A stretch of 64,000 bases of DNA from Bacteroidia bacterium (GCA_030430575.1 JAUIKF010000046.1:1-64000); one strand, 5' to 3'; positions 1-7,639 are shown, counted from the stretch's first letter. Made by a program: numbers and translations. The notes: generated by a model not told the origin, from the letters alone.

Positions 1-56
1 CCCATTCCGAAAAACTTCTTGAGCCACTTTTTCCTATTTTTAGCACCCCGCTAAGT

Positions 57-153
57 TAGTACGACTTTATGAGCTTTCCACCTAGCACGACTTAGTGAGC
101 CTCAACCTTAGCACGACTTAATGAGCCAATTCCTTAGCACGACTTAGTGAGCC
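57..153. repeat. 26-bp tandem repeat, four copies
   Basis: Four copies of a 19-bp unit (consensus TAGCACGACTTARTGAGCC) start at 57, 83, 109 and 135, exactly 26 bp apart, and are separated by 7-8 bp of unrelated sequence. The first copy is more diverged. The period is not a multiple of three and no open frame crosses it, so it is not coding. The pattern resembles an iteron or multi-operator array. Its role is unknown. Confidence 0.85.
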
Positions 154-210
154 TTGACAACTCCCCAAAATAAGCAAGATAAAAGCACCTTATTTTTTGA
201 AAAATAAAAA

Positions 211-252
211 ATTCACTATTGCGACGGGTTTAAACCCGTCGCAATAGTGAAT
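211..252. repeat. 42-bp perfect palindrome (possible terminator)
   Basis: The arm ATTCACTATTGCGACGGG is followed by TTTAAA and the exact reverse complement. The element lies just beyond the end of the minus-strand toxin remnant and follows an A-rich run. It could act as a bidirectional transcription terminator or be a REP-like intergenic palindrome. Confidence 0.8.
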
Positions 253-272
253 ACACATACCCTTCATCAAAA

Positions 273-406
273 CTACATCAAGGCATGCAAATAATTAGCC
301 GTATCCTTTAACCCATTTCTCCTAAAAGCGGCAAGTACCTGAAATTCATCTAAATCAGGATTCCTTCTATTCAACACGAGTTTGCGAACCGAACACTATG
401 TATCAT
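273..406 (-). pseudogene. Remnant of a PIN-domain toxin (internal deletion)
   Basis: An ATG at 406 overlaps the antitoxin stop codon by 11 bases, the usual toxin position in this module, and gives MIHSVRFANSC before a stop at 371. Another frame then encodes about 38 residues (KLVLNRRNPDLDEF, later RRNGLKDTANYLHALM) ending at 273. As I recall the family, both the MIHSVRF start and the LVLNR+NP-LDEF tail are typical of the PIN toxin paired with this antitoxin. The roughly 140-residue catalytic core between them is missing. The toxin is therefore dead, probably by an out-of-frame internal deletion. Family recognition is from memory. Confidence 0.6.
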
Positions 407-866
407 ATAGACCTGATTCTTCGTCTGCGTGCATGATCTTTATCAGCAAATCCTGCTGCTTCGCCTTCATCTTTTTTTTATAAGCAGTTACATCCTCAAA
501 TTTCACTCGACGATGCTTGCCGACCTTAGAATATTCGATTTCTCCCTCTTCGAGTAGTTTCACTAGATGGGGACGAGAACATCCCAATAAGTCCGCCGCG
601 GCTTGTGTCGTCATTTCTGTTGCGATGGGAACAATAGAGATGGGCTTCCCTTGGCTAGTCACTTTTAAGATGTTAGCTAATAGCTTTAATGCTTTGAGGG
701 GAATTCTGATTTTCTCTTTCGTTTCCTCGATTTCTATTTCGGGGTTTTCAGTATGCAATTGCTCAAGAACGCTCGCAAGTGCATTGTATGACTCCATCGC
801 AACTTTCTGCTCTTCTTTTGAGGGTTTGCTTATTTTCTCCAAATATTCCATAATAACTAAATGCAT
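396..866 (-). CDS. Excisionase-type HTH antitoxin
   Basis: This is a DNA-binding antitoxin of a PIN-type toxin-antitoxin module. The C-terminal half carries an excisionase-like winged HTH (TTQAAADLLGCSRPHLVKLL, then GEIEYSKVGKHRRVKFEDV), and the N-terminal part is a helical region that probably contacts the toxin. The family typically represses its own operon. The frame continues upstream only to a TTG at 884, so ATG 866 is taken as the start; ATG 851 is equally plausible. A strong Bacteroidota promoter lies 16 bp upstream of 866. The partner toxin next door has lost its core, which leaves this gene an apparently intact orphan. Confidence 0.8.
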   Translation of the reverse strand: MHLVIMEYLEKISKPSKEEQKVAMESYNALASVLEQLHTENPEIEIEETKEKIRIPLKALKLLANILKVTSQGKPISIVPIATEMTTQAAADLLGCSRPHLVKLLEEGEIEYSKVGKHRRVKFEDVTAYKKKMKAKQQDLLIKIMHADEESGLYDT

Positions 867-881
867 TGTTTTGACCGAGTA

Positions 882-913
882 CAAATATAAACGAAATAAT
901 CGAAATAAACAAA
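882..913 (-). promoter_or_regulatory. Bacteroidota-type promoter
   Basis: On the minus strand TTTG (913-910), a 20-bp spacer and TATATTTG (889-882) match the -33/-7 consensus TTTG/TAnnTTTG of Bacteroidota primary sigma factors. It is positioned to transcribe the antitoxin, with a predicted 5' leader of 10-25 nt. Confidence 0.65.
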
Positions 914-1001
914 AAAAACGAAATCCGAGACACTGTCTCGGATTTTGAATAGATTCCTTTATATCACTCCTACAAATACTGAATAGCCGTCAGACAGGAA
1001 T

Positions 1002-1262
1002 CTAAGCACTTTTATAATTTTTCTTCTTCATTTGTACTTATCTAAAAGGTAATCTGTGTGATCATTTTTGAAATCAACATCCTCCGGAATACGCACCACC
1101 CCACTAAGACTTTCTACCAAGGGGGTTATTGGTCCCTCCTCCTGGTTCGTCACCAATGACCTCAGATAGGGCTCCACCAAATTTGATAAGCTGATTTGAT
1201 TTTCCTTTGCATATACTTTAGCCTGTTCAATTACCCTTCATTCAGGCTAAGGGTAAGTTTTT
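1002..1262 (-). pseudogene. Frameshifted DUF6364-like antitoxin with toxin scrap
   Basis: No intact ATG-started frame exists here, but two frames give KKLTLSLNEG and then VIEQAKVYAKENQISLSN, VEPYLRSL and a tail RIPEDVDFKN ending in DKYK at 1028. This is the layout of a DUF6364-type antitoxin broken by a one-base frameshift near 1230. An ATG overlapping its stop (AATGA, 1031) starts MKKKNYKSA and hits a stop at 1002; read past that stop it resembles the KxYKxSxIPV tail of PIN toxins. Both genes therefore look dead. The antitoxin assignment is fairly strong and the toxin-tail reading is tentative. The rest of 950-1412 holds nothing else clear, apart from a partial intergenic repeat near 1276-1310 (GATCCTTCACTCCGTGCAGG). 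Confidence 0.5.
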
Positions 1263-1412
1263 TTTGATTATGAGCTAGTAAGATCCTTCACTCCGTGCAG
1301 GATGACAACTTTGTTGTTAGTATTTGTGGGCACCTAAAACAGGTTATCTATTCGGTCTTAGGTATAAGACACTCCCCTTGGCTGAAATTCTCCCCGACAA
1401 CTTCTTCCATCC

Positions 1413-2102
1413 TTATTTCCGAAATATTACTTTGTGTATTCGCAATTCGATTTTTGGGCCGCCAATCCCTGTTATGGTCGTAAAGTTTGTGGCCATGGGC
1501 TTATTCAATGCGACTTTGTCTACTTTGGAGAGGTAATAATCCGCTTCTCTTTCCGTAAATCGTTCCAACGATTTTAGCTTTGAGTCCCGCACCATGTTGG
1601 CAAATGCCTTTGCCGTCGTTGGTTCTATTTCCTGTACGAATCCCAATTCAGTGGGTAATTCCGTTTCGATGCCAGTGAAAAAATGCGAACTTTTTCGGAT
1701 CCTTCCTTTAGGTTTATATCCATAGGGAGCTGGAATCAATAATTCCCCTTCGTTTGTATAGTTGTGGTATTCATAGGCACTACTTGAAAAAATGGCTTTC
1801 GTATACGCCCTGTTTTCTGCTATTTCATATTTCAGCGGAATCTTAAAGGGGTTTCCAACGTCTGATTCGGGCTGGTTTTGCTCAAGTTTCAGGTCACAGT
1901 CTTCTGGCAAATTCATGATCACTTCGCAATCGCAAGATCCTCCATTTTCTTCCAGTACATCAATCAGATCATCTCTGTTGACTCCATGAATTTTGGCCCA
2001 CTTGAAAGTGTGCTTGAGCGAATGGTCACAACCCTTTTTTTCAAGTCGTTTTTCGACGAAAATACAAAGGTCATTCACTTGGGCCTCAGTTAATACGATC
2101 AT
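1413..2102 (-). CDS. DUF2695 domain protein
   Basis: This 229-residue protein has an N-terminal DUF2695 domain (residues about 1-70), recognised from the CDHSLKHT motif at 25-32 and the GGSCDCEV motif at 55-62. The conserved Cys25, His27, Cys57 and Cys59 suggest a small metal-binding or redox-sensitive fold, but the function is unknown. The remaining 160 residues are charged, cytoplasmic-looking and unfamiliar. There is no signal peptide or membrane segment. The gene lies between the decayed TA remnants and the CoA gene, with a 62-bp gap to the latter, and no operon link is evident. Confidence 0.65.
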   Translation of the reverse strand: MIVLTEAQVNDLCIFVEKRLEKKGCDHSLKHTFKWAKIHGVNRDDLIDVLEENGGSCDCEVIMNLPEDCDLKLEQNQPESDVGNPFKIPLKYEIAENRAYTKAIFSSSAYEYHNYTNEGELLIPAPYGYKPKGRIRKSSHFFTGIETELPTELGFVQEIEPTTAKAFANMVRDSKLKSLERFTEREADYYLSKVDKVALNKPMATNFTTITGIGGPKIELRIHKVIFRK

Positions 2103-2164
2103 TTTGTTAAGGGATCAATTTGTTCCTTTGATGCTATCCTGTATAGGAGGTGCTTCATGGAGGG

Positions 2165-3301
2165 CTACTTCCCGATCTTCAATTTCTCCACAATCCCCTC
2201 CACCAAACCAGAAACAGCTTCAACATCCCCCTCCTGGGAATTGTCAATTTCCCATAAGTGACCATGATAATCCCTTTCGATACACTTGATGATCATCTCT
2301 TTTTTGAGCGCCTCATTAAACTGGCTATTGAGGCGACTTTCAATTTGGCGTGTAGTATATCCCCGCTGCACTAATCTTTGGCGCTGAATGTCCCGAGGCG
2401 CTTTCACGAGGATGATATTGTTGTTTGACAGGTAGGTCATCTTGGATTCTGCAATGAGCGCGGAATCTAGGAGGATGAGGCCCTGCTTGCCATAGAGTTC
2501 TCGTCTCAGCCTTAGCAAGAGGGGTTTATAGAGCAATTGGTTAAATGCTTCGAGTTTTTCAGCGTCATGAAAGATGATTTCGCCTAGCTTTTTGCGATGG
2601 ATGAATCCATCTGAGGCAAGTAATTCCTGCCCAAATAGGTTGCCTATTTTCTGTCGGGTTTCCTGGTAAATGGGAGCTACCAGTTCGCCCAAAATTTGAT
2701 GGCCAATTTTGTCAATATCGATGACATGAACGGCTATATTTTGGGCTTCGCACACCCTTTTGATCTGTTGACTCATAAAGGATTTCCCAACGCCGATTTC
2801 GCCTGTGACGGCCATGATATATTGCTTGGAGAGTCTTTCTTCAAGCTTTTGCTTGGCGAACAGCGGGACATATTCATGGATCAAGCCCTGCTCTAATTGC
2901 AGGGCTTTTACAGCTCCTGAACTGACATGCATCAGTTCCTGTCTGGCGGGCAGGTAGATGGTGTCAACCTGTTGTTTTTGACTCTCTCCTATTTGATGTA
3001 GCATCAATTCATAGGTGAGGTCTTCACTGTTTCTGATCCCCCGAACAACCGTTTTGATGCCGTGCTCATAGGCATAATCCACCAATAACCCTTTAAATGC
3101 GACCACTTTCACATTAGGCAAAAATCGCAGGGATTGGGCGGCGATTTCACGCCTTTCTTCCAGGGTGAAAAAATACTTTTTCGCTGGATTCACGCCGATC
3201 CCTACCACCAATTTGCCAAAAATCTCTAAGGAGCGCTGGATGATGTCAATATGTCCATAGGTTATGGGATCGCCCGAGAAGCCGTAGATTGCTTTGCTCA
3301 T
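2165..3301 (-). CDS. Fused CoaD-CoaE: phosphopantetheine adenylyltransferase / dephospho-CoA kinase
   Basis: One chain of 378 residues carries the last two enzymes of coenzyme A synthesis. Residues 1-160 are CoaD: FSGDPITYGH (8-17), VRGIR (86-90) and HVSSG (125-129) match the nucleotidyltransferase signatures, although the usual GxFDP is here FSGDP. Residues 161-378 are CoaE, with a P-loop GEIGVGKS (167-174), DIDKIGH and the lid region. Together they would convert 4'-phosphopantetheine to dephospho-CoA and then to CoA in the cytoplasm. Bacteria usually encode these as separate proteins; the fusion resembles the domain order of animal CoA synthase, but the bacterial-type CoaD sequence argues for an independent fusion. 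ATG 3301 is preferred to ATG 3310 by homology. The downstream 3302-3553 gap is repeat DNA. Confidence 0.9.
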   Translation of the reverse strand: MSKAIYGFSGDPITYGHIDIIQRSLEIFGKLVVGIGVNPAKKYFFTLEERREIAAQSLRFLPNVKVVAFKGLLVDYAYEHGIKTVVRGIRNSEDLTYELMLHQIGESQKQQVDTIYLPARQELMHVSSGAVKALQLEQGLIHEYVPLFAKQKLEERLSKQYIMAVTGEIGVGKSFMSQQIKRVCEAQNIAVHVIDIDKIGHQILGELVAPIYQETRQKIGNLFGQELLASDGFIHRKKLGEIIFHDAEKLEAFNQLLYKPLLLRLRRELYGKQGLILLDSALIAESKMTYLSNNNIILVKAPRDIQRQRLVQRGYTTRQIESRLNSQFNEALKKEMIIKCIERDYHGHLWEIDNSQEGDVEAVSGLVEGIVEKLKIGK

Positions 3302-3354
3302 GGTTATCATTCTGAGGGTTGATCTTGGGTTTCAAAAATTTTATAGCTTTATGA

Positions 3355-3535
3355 CAACGGGCTTCGCCCTTTCCTTGTTGAGCCCCTCCGCGCAACCCCG
3401 TTCCCCTTGGAAAAGGGAACGACCCGCAAAATTGGAATGTTATTTCAATTCCGATCGCTAGGCCCCTTCTTTGAGGCCTGTCCTGAGCTCGCCGAAGGAG
3501 TGGCCGTCTAGCCAAAGGGGGTTCCAAAGGCGAAA
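3355..3535. repeat. Mosaic intergenic repeat element
   Basis: This is a chain of small hairpins: GGGCTTCGCCC, GTTCCCCTT/AAGGGAAC, AATTGGAAT/ATTTCAATT, a GAGG/CCTC stretch and the module GCCTGTCCTGAGCTCGCCGA (3476-3495). A 24-bp core at 3383-3406 (CCCCTCCGCGCA then ACCCCGTTCCCC) recurs with one change at 55423-55446. Open frames across it are repeat artefacts. Confidence 0.7.
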
Positions 3536-3553
3536 ATATCATTTTCATAAACA

Positions 3554-3784
3554 TCACCGCTTCTCCAAGACCATCTCTATCATCACGCCCATGCCACTGT
3601 CAGGCATCGCCACAAAAGTGGCATTTGTGGCATTCTTCTCGGCGTTGGCCGTCTCATCTTCGAAGGCGACATCAAATAAGAAATGGTCTTCTATGATGAG
3701 GGTGAATTCGTTGACACGGGTGAAACCGGCATTCACTTTTTCCAATTGTAGACGCCACAGGCCATCGCCTGCGAATAATGTGTC
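3554..3784 (-). pseudogene. In-frame continuation after the SnoaL-like gene stop
   Basis: After the TAA that ends the upstream SnoaL-like gene (3785-3787), the same frame stays open for 76 codons (DTLFAGDGLWRLQLEKVN ... GMGVMIEMVLEKR) to a stop at 3554. The stretch looks like protein, with alternating hydrophobic strands, and is unlike the neighbouring repeat. It may be a second domain cut off by a nonsense mutation, or an old separate gene that lost its start. Homology is unrecognised. Confidence 0.35.
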
Positions 3785-4240
3785 TTACTGCTTTCCCATA
3801 AATCGCGCTTGGCGATCATACGGCAATGCATTGTCTGCATTATGGACGAGCAAAATGGGGTATTCGGCCATTTCTTTTCTGAAAATAATTTGCAATACCC
3901 CATTTCTATCTGGCAACGGCTTGCCATCGGGGGTCAGGCTTCCCGTGACTTTCCACTTGGCAGAGACGATCACGAGATCGTCCGTGAGCCTTCGCGCATA
4001 CCCTTCCTTCAATTCGAGCGTCGCTTGTTTCATCACGCGTTGAAAGGGAAAGACATGCTGTTCGATGATCGCTTCTTTGCCGATGGCCGTTTGGCCCACG
4101 ACATCCGTAAATTCTGCATTTTCTGCAAATAAGGACCCAAATCGAGTCAGGTCTTTGGCATTCCAGGCATCTACAAATGCCGTTAATTTCTCTTCTATCT
4201 GGCGGGTTGCTTCAACTGAGAGTCTTGAGGTTAATTCCAT
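3785..4240 (-). CDS. SnoaL/DUF4440-like protein (SgcJ/EcaC type)
   Basis: This 151-residue single-domain protein belongs to the NTF2-like superfamily. The segment TAFVDAWNAKDLTRFGSLFA (20-39) is the family hallmark, followed by AEFTDVVG and a region of beta strands ending with a W-x-V. Members act as small-molecule cyclases, isomerases or stress proteins, and the substrate cannot be inferred. There is no signal peptide, so it is probably cytoplasmic. The reading frame remains open after the stop, so the present protein may be a truncated form of a longer one. Confidence 0.7.
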   Translation of the reverse strand: MELTSRLSVEATRQIEEKLTAFVDAWNAKDLTRFGSLFAENAEFTDVVGQTAIGKEAIIEQHVFPFQRVMKQATLELKEGYARRLTDDLVIVSAKWKVTGSLTPDGKPLPDRNGVLQIIFRKEMAEYPILLVHNADNALPYDRQARFMGKQ

Positions 4241-4305
4241 AGGTAATCTTTTATACCGCCAAAGATGCCTCGTTTTTCAGACAAATGCAGACAATAATTG
4301 GCCTT

Positions 4306-4668
4306 CTACCCGTGAATCTTGATCCACTCCACGGTACTATCCGCAGAGAATTTAATGACGAGCGTCTTAGCAGTTAACGTCCAGGCTCCCATACGGCTCC
4401 TGGACACCTCATAGTACAGGTGGCCTTCTTGGGTTCGATCGGGCGCTCCAAGTAGGGCTAGTATTTCCGCGCGATTGAGGGACCTCACTGTGTCGTTGTA
4501 CACGATGTCATGGAGCATTTGTGCTCGGTAGGGATAGGCTCCCTCTTCTTTGACGCGCCATTTTGTTTGGTCAAAGGTCATTTCCACAGCAGTCCCTTCT
4601 GCTCCTGAATCTGCTTCAGTGATGCACGAAAAACTGCCTAGCAGTAATATAAGGATGAGAAATCGCAT
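4306..4668 (-). CDS. Small BamE-like lipoprotein
   Basis: The product is a 120-residue lipoprotein. MRFLILILLLGSFSC forms a signal peptide with a lipobox ending at Cys15. A SNRAEILALLGAPDRT-like segment followed by LYYEVSR resembles the helix-strand core of SmpA/BamE and related small lipoproteins of unknown role. A GTG two codons upstream (4674) could also start the frame, but ATG 4668 gives the better signal peptide. The gene stands alone between the SnoaL-like gene and a gene fragment. Confidence 0.6.
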   Translation of the reverse strand: MRFLILILLLGSFSCITEADSGAEGTAVEMTFDQTKWRVKEEGAYPYRAQMLHDIVYNDTVRSLNRAEILALLGAPDRTQEGHLYYEVSRSRMGAWTLTAKTLVIKFSADSTVEWIKIHG

Positions 4669-4757
4669 TAGCACAGGTTGTATTATAAAATAAAGTACTT
4701 TGCATTACAAAGTTATTGAACGAAGAATTTATTTCCAAGGTTTGGGCATCGCTGTTA

Positions 4758-5108
4758 TCAACTATCATTGGGGATAATCGGATCCTCAATTTTTTGCACC
4801 AATTGCCCCTGCAAGTCTTCTGTTAATTGCTTGGTCATACTTCGAAAGATCAAACGAGCATCGTGATTTAAATGACCTGCTGATACCCAGATTCTAAAGT
4901 AACAAGGTGGATTTGAGGACTTTGAGTCATCTGATATGAAATCGGGGAAAGCTTCTATATCCTTTACATATCGAATCGTGAAAAGCGCGCGAGAATACAG
5001 ATCTTGATATGTGTATTCATGTAGATGAAAATTCCAGGATTTATTGGGTTTAGATTGCCTCCCCCTTATGAAGGGAATAGGATTTCTCGTAGAGCCGCCT
5101 CTCTACTA
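4758..5108 (-). pseudogene. 3' fragment of an unidentified gene
   Basis: A frame without any in-frame ATG near its beginning runs from about 5050 to a TGA at 4758 and encodes protein-like sequence (WNFHLHEYTYQDLYSRAL, later PPCYFRIWVSAGHLNHDARL and MTKQLTEDLQGQLVQKIEDP). Upstream of 5050 the frame passes into mosaic repeat DNA. It looks like the C-terminal ~97 codons of a gene whose front was replaced by the repeat. I do not recognise the family. Confidence 0.45.
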
Positions 5109-5345
5109 ATTTTTTCGGTTCTCTGACAAATTCCGTAGAAAGCTTTTCGCTTCTGACAAACACATCTCCGCTCACACAAGCCGCAACCTCCCTTCGGAAG
5201 ACTCAGGGCATGCTTCCAAGAGGTTTTCGCGCAATCGAAACTTGGCCTGTGCGAAGTCCTCTTTGAAGAGGAGCCTGTCCCGAGCCTGCCGAGGGAGGGC
5301 TTGTGGGGTTCAGGAGATGTGAAAGCCCAAAGTGGACGCTCCACT
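5066..5345. repeat. Mosaic intergenic repeat element
   Basis: This GC-rich stretch has nested hairpin pieces: GTCCTCTTTGAAGAGGA, a TCAGGGCATGCTTCCAAGAG segment and GCCTGTCCCGAGCCTGCCGA (5273-5292), which is a variant of the module also at 3476 and 44125. No credible gene is present. It separates the truncated fragment from the PhnD-like gene. Confidence 0.6.
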
Positions 5346-5370
5346 AAAATTGTCAGAGATCCATTTTTCC

Positions 5371-6288
5371 TTAGTCTTCAAACTGCTTTAATATCTCAGT
5401 AAACCGGGTCCGGTTTCCATTAACTTCCCGAAATGAATCATAATATTCATCTGTAATCGATTGAAATTTCACAGCTTGCTTTGCCTCTGACCAGCCCGCT
5501 TTTACAGCTTCCAAAGCCGCTGGATTTTTGAGATGCAAATTCAAAATAAGCGCAGAAATGGCCTCCTGATCGACCACAGAAAGGTTTTTGTTGATTAATA
5601 CAGGCCCTAATGGAATTTCATCGGAAATCCACAATAAGTTCACAGTCTCTTTTAAGGTCGAATCCGACTGCAGTTGTTGAAAGTATTCATTGCTGCCGAT
5701 GGCACACATATCGGTTTTTCCCTGTAGTAGCTTCTCGAAGGTGGAGGTATGATTTCCACCATATTGGACCTCCTTAAATTGAGTTTCTGGAGAAGAGATA
5801 CCGATAGAACTTAAAAAGAGTCTTGGAATCAGGTTTCCTGAGGTAGACCCTTCTTTTACAAACATCATACGCAGGTCTTTTGCCTGTGCGCCAATCATGG
5901 CGAAATCGGTGATATTGTCATTTGTGGTAAGGATGACCGTTTTATAATTATCAATAGCGTCCTCTTTTACCCGGAGATTCGCTATCGGGATCATATGTGC
6001 ATTGTCTGATGCCAACCGCAAATAGCCTAGGGTATTGATCAAGGCTATATCTACCTCATTGGATTTTATCGCTTTAATAAAAGATCGAACATCTGGGTAA
6101 CTCTTTCTGTCGACCTTCTGTTGGAGCGTGAGTTCTAGCTCTTGAGCGAGCAACTTCATGTTGTCTATCCTATCGTTAGTCGCATAGGTATAAGTCGCGA
6201 GTCTTATGGGGTCACTTTGCTGTTGGCAGCTCCATAGCAAGCAGCCAATTAGCATAATGTATACTGTCTTAACGGGGGATTTTTTCAT
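5371..6288 (-). CDS. PhnD-like substrate-binding lipoprotein
   Basis: This is a 305-residue periplasmic binding protein of the phosphate/phosphite/phosphonate (PhnD) type. The signal peptide ends in a lipobox LLWSC (about 18-22). The body has family features: the early YTYATND strand, VDIALINTLGYL, a FVKEGSTSGNLIPR segment that usually contacts the ligand, and a YGGNHTSTFEKLLQGKTDM motif near the hinge. Such proteins deliver an anion to an ABC permease, but no permease or ATPase is nearby. It may instead feed a sensor kinase or a transporter elsewhere. The ligand cannot be deduced. Confidence 0.8.
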   Translation of the reverse strand: MKKSPVKTVYIMLIGCLLWSCQQQSDPIRLATYTYATNDRIDNMKLLAQELELTLQQKVDRKSYPDVRSFIKAIKSNEVDIALINTLGYLRLASDNAHMIPIANLRVKEDAIDNYKTVILTTNDNITDFAMIGAQAKDLRMMFVKEGSTSGNLIPRLFLSSIGISSPETQFKEVQYGGNHTSTFEKLLQGKTDMCAIGSNEYFQQLQSDSTLKETVNLLWISDEIPLGPVLINKNLSVVDQEAISALILNLHLKNPAALEAVKAGWSEAKQAVKFQSITDEYYDSFREVNGNRTRFTEILKQFED

Positions 6289-6329
6289 CTTTGGGGAGGG
6301 GAAAACACTTTTGAAGGTTATCTGAAGCC

Positions 6330-6809
6330 TCAGTTATTTTTTTCTTCTTTGATCATCTTTCGAATCAGCGATACCTGGCCCAAGTGATAGTACCCATGCT
6401 CGGTCGCCCCTTCGATGTTTCGCTGATAGGTTCCGTATTTTTCATCTACAAAGGGCTCTCCTAATTGCTCATCTGACATCGCTTCGACATGCGCGGCAAA
6501 CTTCTCCGCATTGGCCCACATCGTCTGCCGGAAGGTGTCCCAATCTTCTGCCGAATCAAGGCCCTGAAGGTCAAAGCTATATTTGTCCCGAATCTCGAGC
6601 GGACCACCTTCAAAGACATGGATCATGCCTGCGATGTAGTAATTGATATGGTAGGCCAAGGCAGCCAGGGTATTCAGGGACCCGATTTGGGTGGTGGCTT
6701 CTTCCCAGGTCACTTGGGACAATTGGTCTTTGAAATTGGTGTTGGCAATCCATCGCCCATTGAGCATGACTTCGGTGAAGCTTTTTGCGAGGAGTGTTGA
6801 GTTTTTCAC
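6330..6809 (-). CDS. DinB-family protein
   Basis: This 159-residue four-helix-bundle protein is of the DinB/YfiT superfamily. The metal-site pattern is visible: a His in ALAYHINYY and HGYYHLGQV near the C terminus. Members are metal-dependent thiol transferases or unknown enzymes. The frame begins with GTG at 6809, one base group after the upstream stop, and the N-terminal residues match the family, so GTG is accepted as the start. The 3-bp gap to the upstream SnoaL-like lipoprotein suggests co-transcription. Confidence 0.75.
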   Translation of the reverse strand: MKNSTLLAKSFTEVMLNGRWIANTNFKDQLSQVTWEEATTQIGSLNTLAALAYHINYYIAGMIHVFEGGPLEIRDKYSFDLQGLDSAEDWDTFRQTMWANAEKFAAHVEAMSDEQLGEPFVDEKYGTYQRNIEGATEHGYYHLGQVSLIRKMIKEEKNN

Positions 6810-6812
6810 GGG

Positions 6813-7556
6813 TTAGATATTAGAATCAATAAAAACATACCACTTGCCACTTTTATCCTTTTGCCAAATCAAGATATACTTCCCATTATATCCCTGCTGA
6901 CATTGGCCTATTTCAAAGATAAAATCGCTGTTGGCTATTTCAATAATAATCGGCGTAAGGGTAAGGCTATACTGTTCATAGTTCATATATTGATATTCCT
7001 TGATCAAGGATTCTCTACCTTGAACTAAGGGTTTATGATTGAAATAAAGCGTATTGGGGCTGTAGAGTTCATTGACCAATTCGGTGACCTGATGCGCATT
7101 GCAGAGCTTCATCCACAGCGCCCGCCTTTCATCAAGTTCGGAGAGGTCCTGGTCCGCCTTGTCCATCTTGGCCATAAATTCAAATACCCGCTGACGCGTT
7201 GTGTCTTTGGTTTGCCAGATGATAAGCCCCTTATGCGGGTCATTATTAGCATCCACAAATTCTCCGATCTCATACGTCAGCCCCCTCGCCTGATTGGCCA
7301 TGATCACGGTGTCAGATTGAGTAGGGGTGAGCAGGGAATGTTGGAAAAAATATTCTTTGATTTGTTCTCTCCCTGTCAAGATTTCTCCATTTTCAAGGAT
7401 TTTGACGGCATCTTCCGCATACATTTGGGAAATAATGCCCGCCATTAATTCATCCCCTTTGGGATGTATCCCAACTTTCTGCGTAGCAGTACTTTTGCAG
7501 GCCATTAGCATGATATAGGTGAGGAAGATTACAAAAATGCTTTTTAGATGGTTCAT
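6813..7556 (-). CDS. Lipoprotein with two SnoaL-like domains
   Basis: The 247-residue product begins with a signal peptide and lipobox (LMACK, Cys20). Residues about 35-130 and 135-247 each look like an NTF2/SnoaL-type domain; AEDAVKILENGEILTGREQI and SPNTLYFNHKPLVQGRESLI are matching segments of the two copies. It is probably anchored in the outer or inner membrane facing the periplasm. Its function is unknown. It shares a transcription unit with the following DinB-like gene. Confidence 0.65.
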   Translation of the reverse strand: MNHLKSIFVIFLTYIMLMACKSTATQKVGIHPKGDELMAGIISQMYAEDAVKILENGEILTGREQIKEYFFQHSLLTPTQSDTVIMANQARGLTYEIGEFVDANNDPHKGLIIWQTKDTTRQRVFEFMAKMDKADQDLSELDERRALWMKLCNAHQVTELVNELYSPNTLYFNHKPLVQGRESLIKEYQYMNYEQYSLTLTPIIIEIANSDFIFEIGQCQQGYNGKYILIWQKDKSGKWYVFIDSNI

Positions 7557-7639
7557 AGATAGGTAAATTTAATTAAGCACGAGCAATTGGGTATGCTCAT
7601 CCTATTTCCTCCGTCCTATCAACAACAGCGAATCGGGTT

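Noticed and set aside
57-153. Possible CRISPR array
   Set aside because: The repeats are 19 bp with spacers of only 7 bp, and no cas gene is nearby.
3246-3557. Open frame in the opposite or same strand across the mosaic repeat
   Set aside because: It follows hairpin and repeat modules, has unusual composition and no homology.
5066-5344. 92-codon open frame
   Set aside because: It lies wholly in repeat DNA with hairpins and no protein-like pattern.
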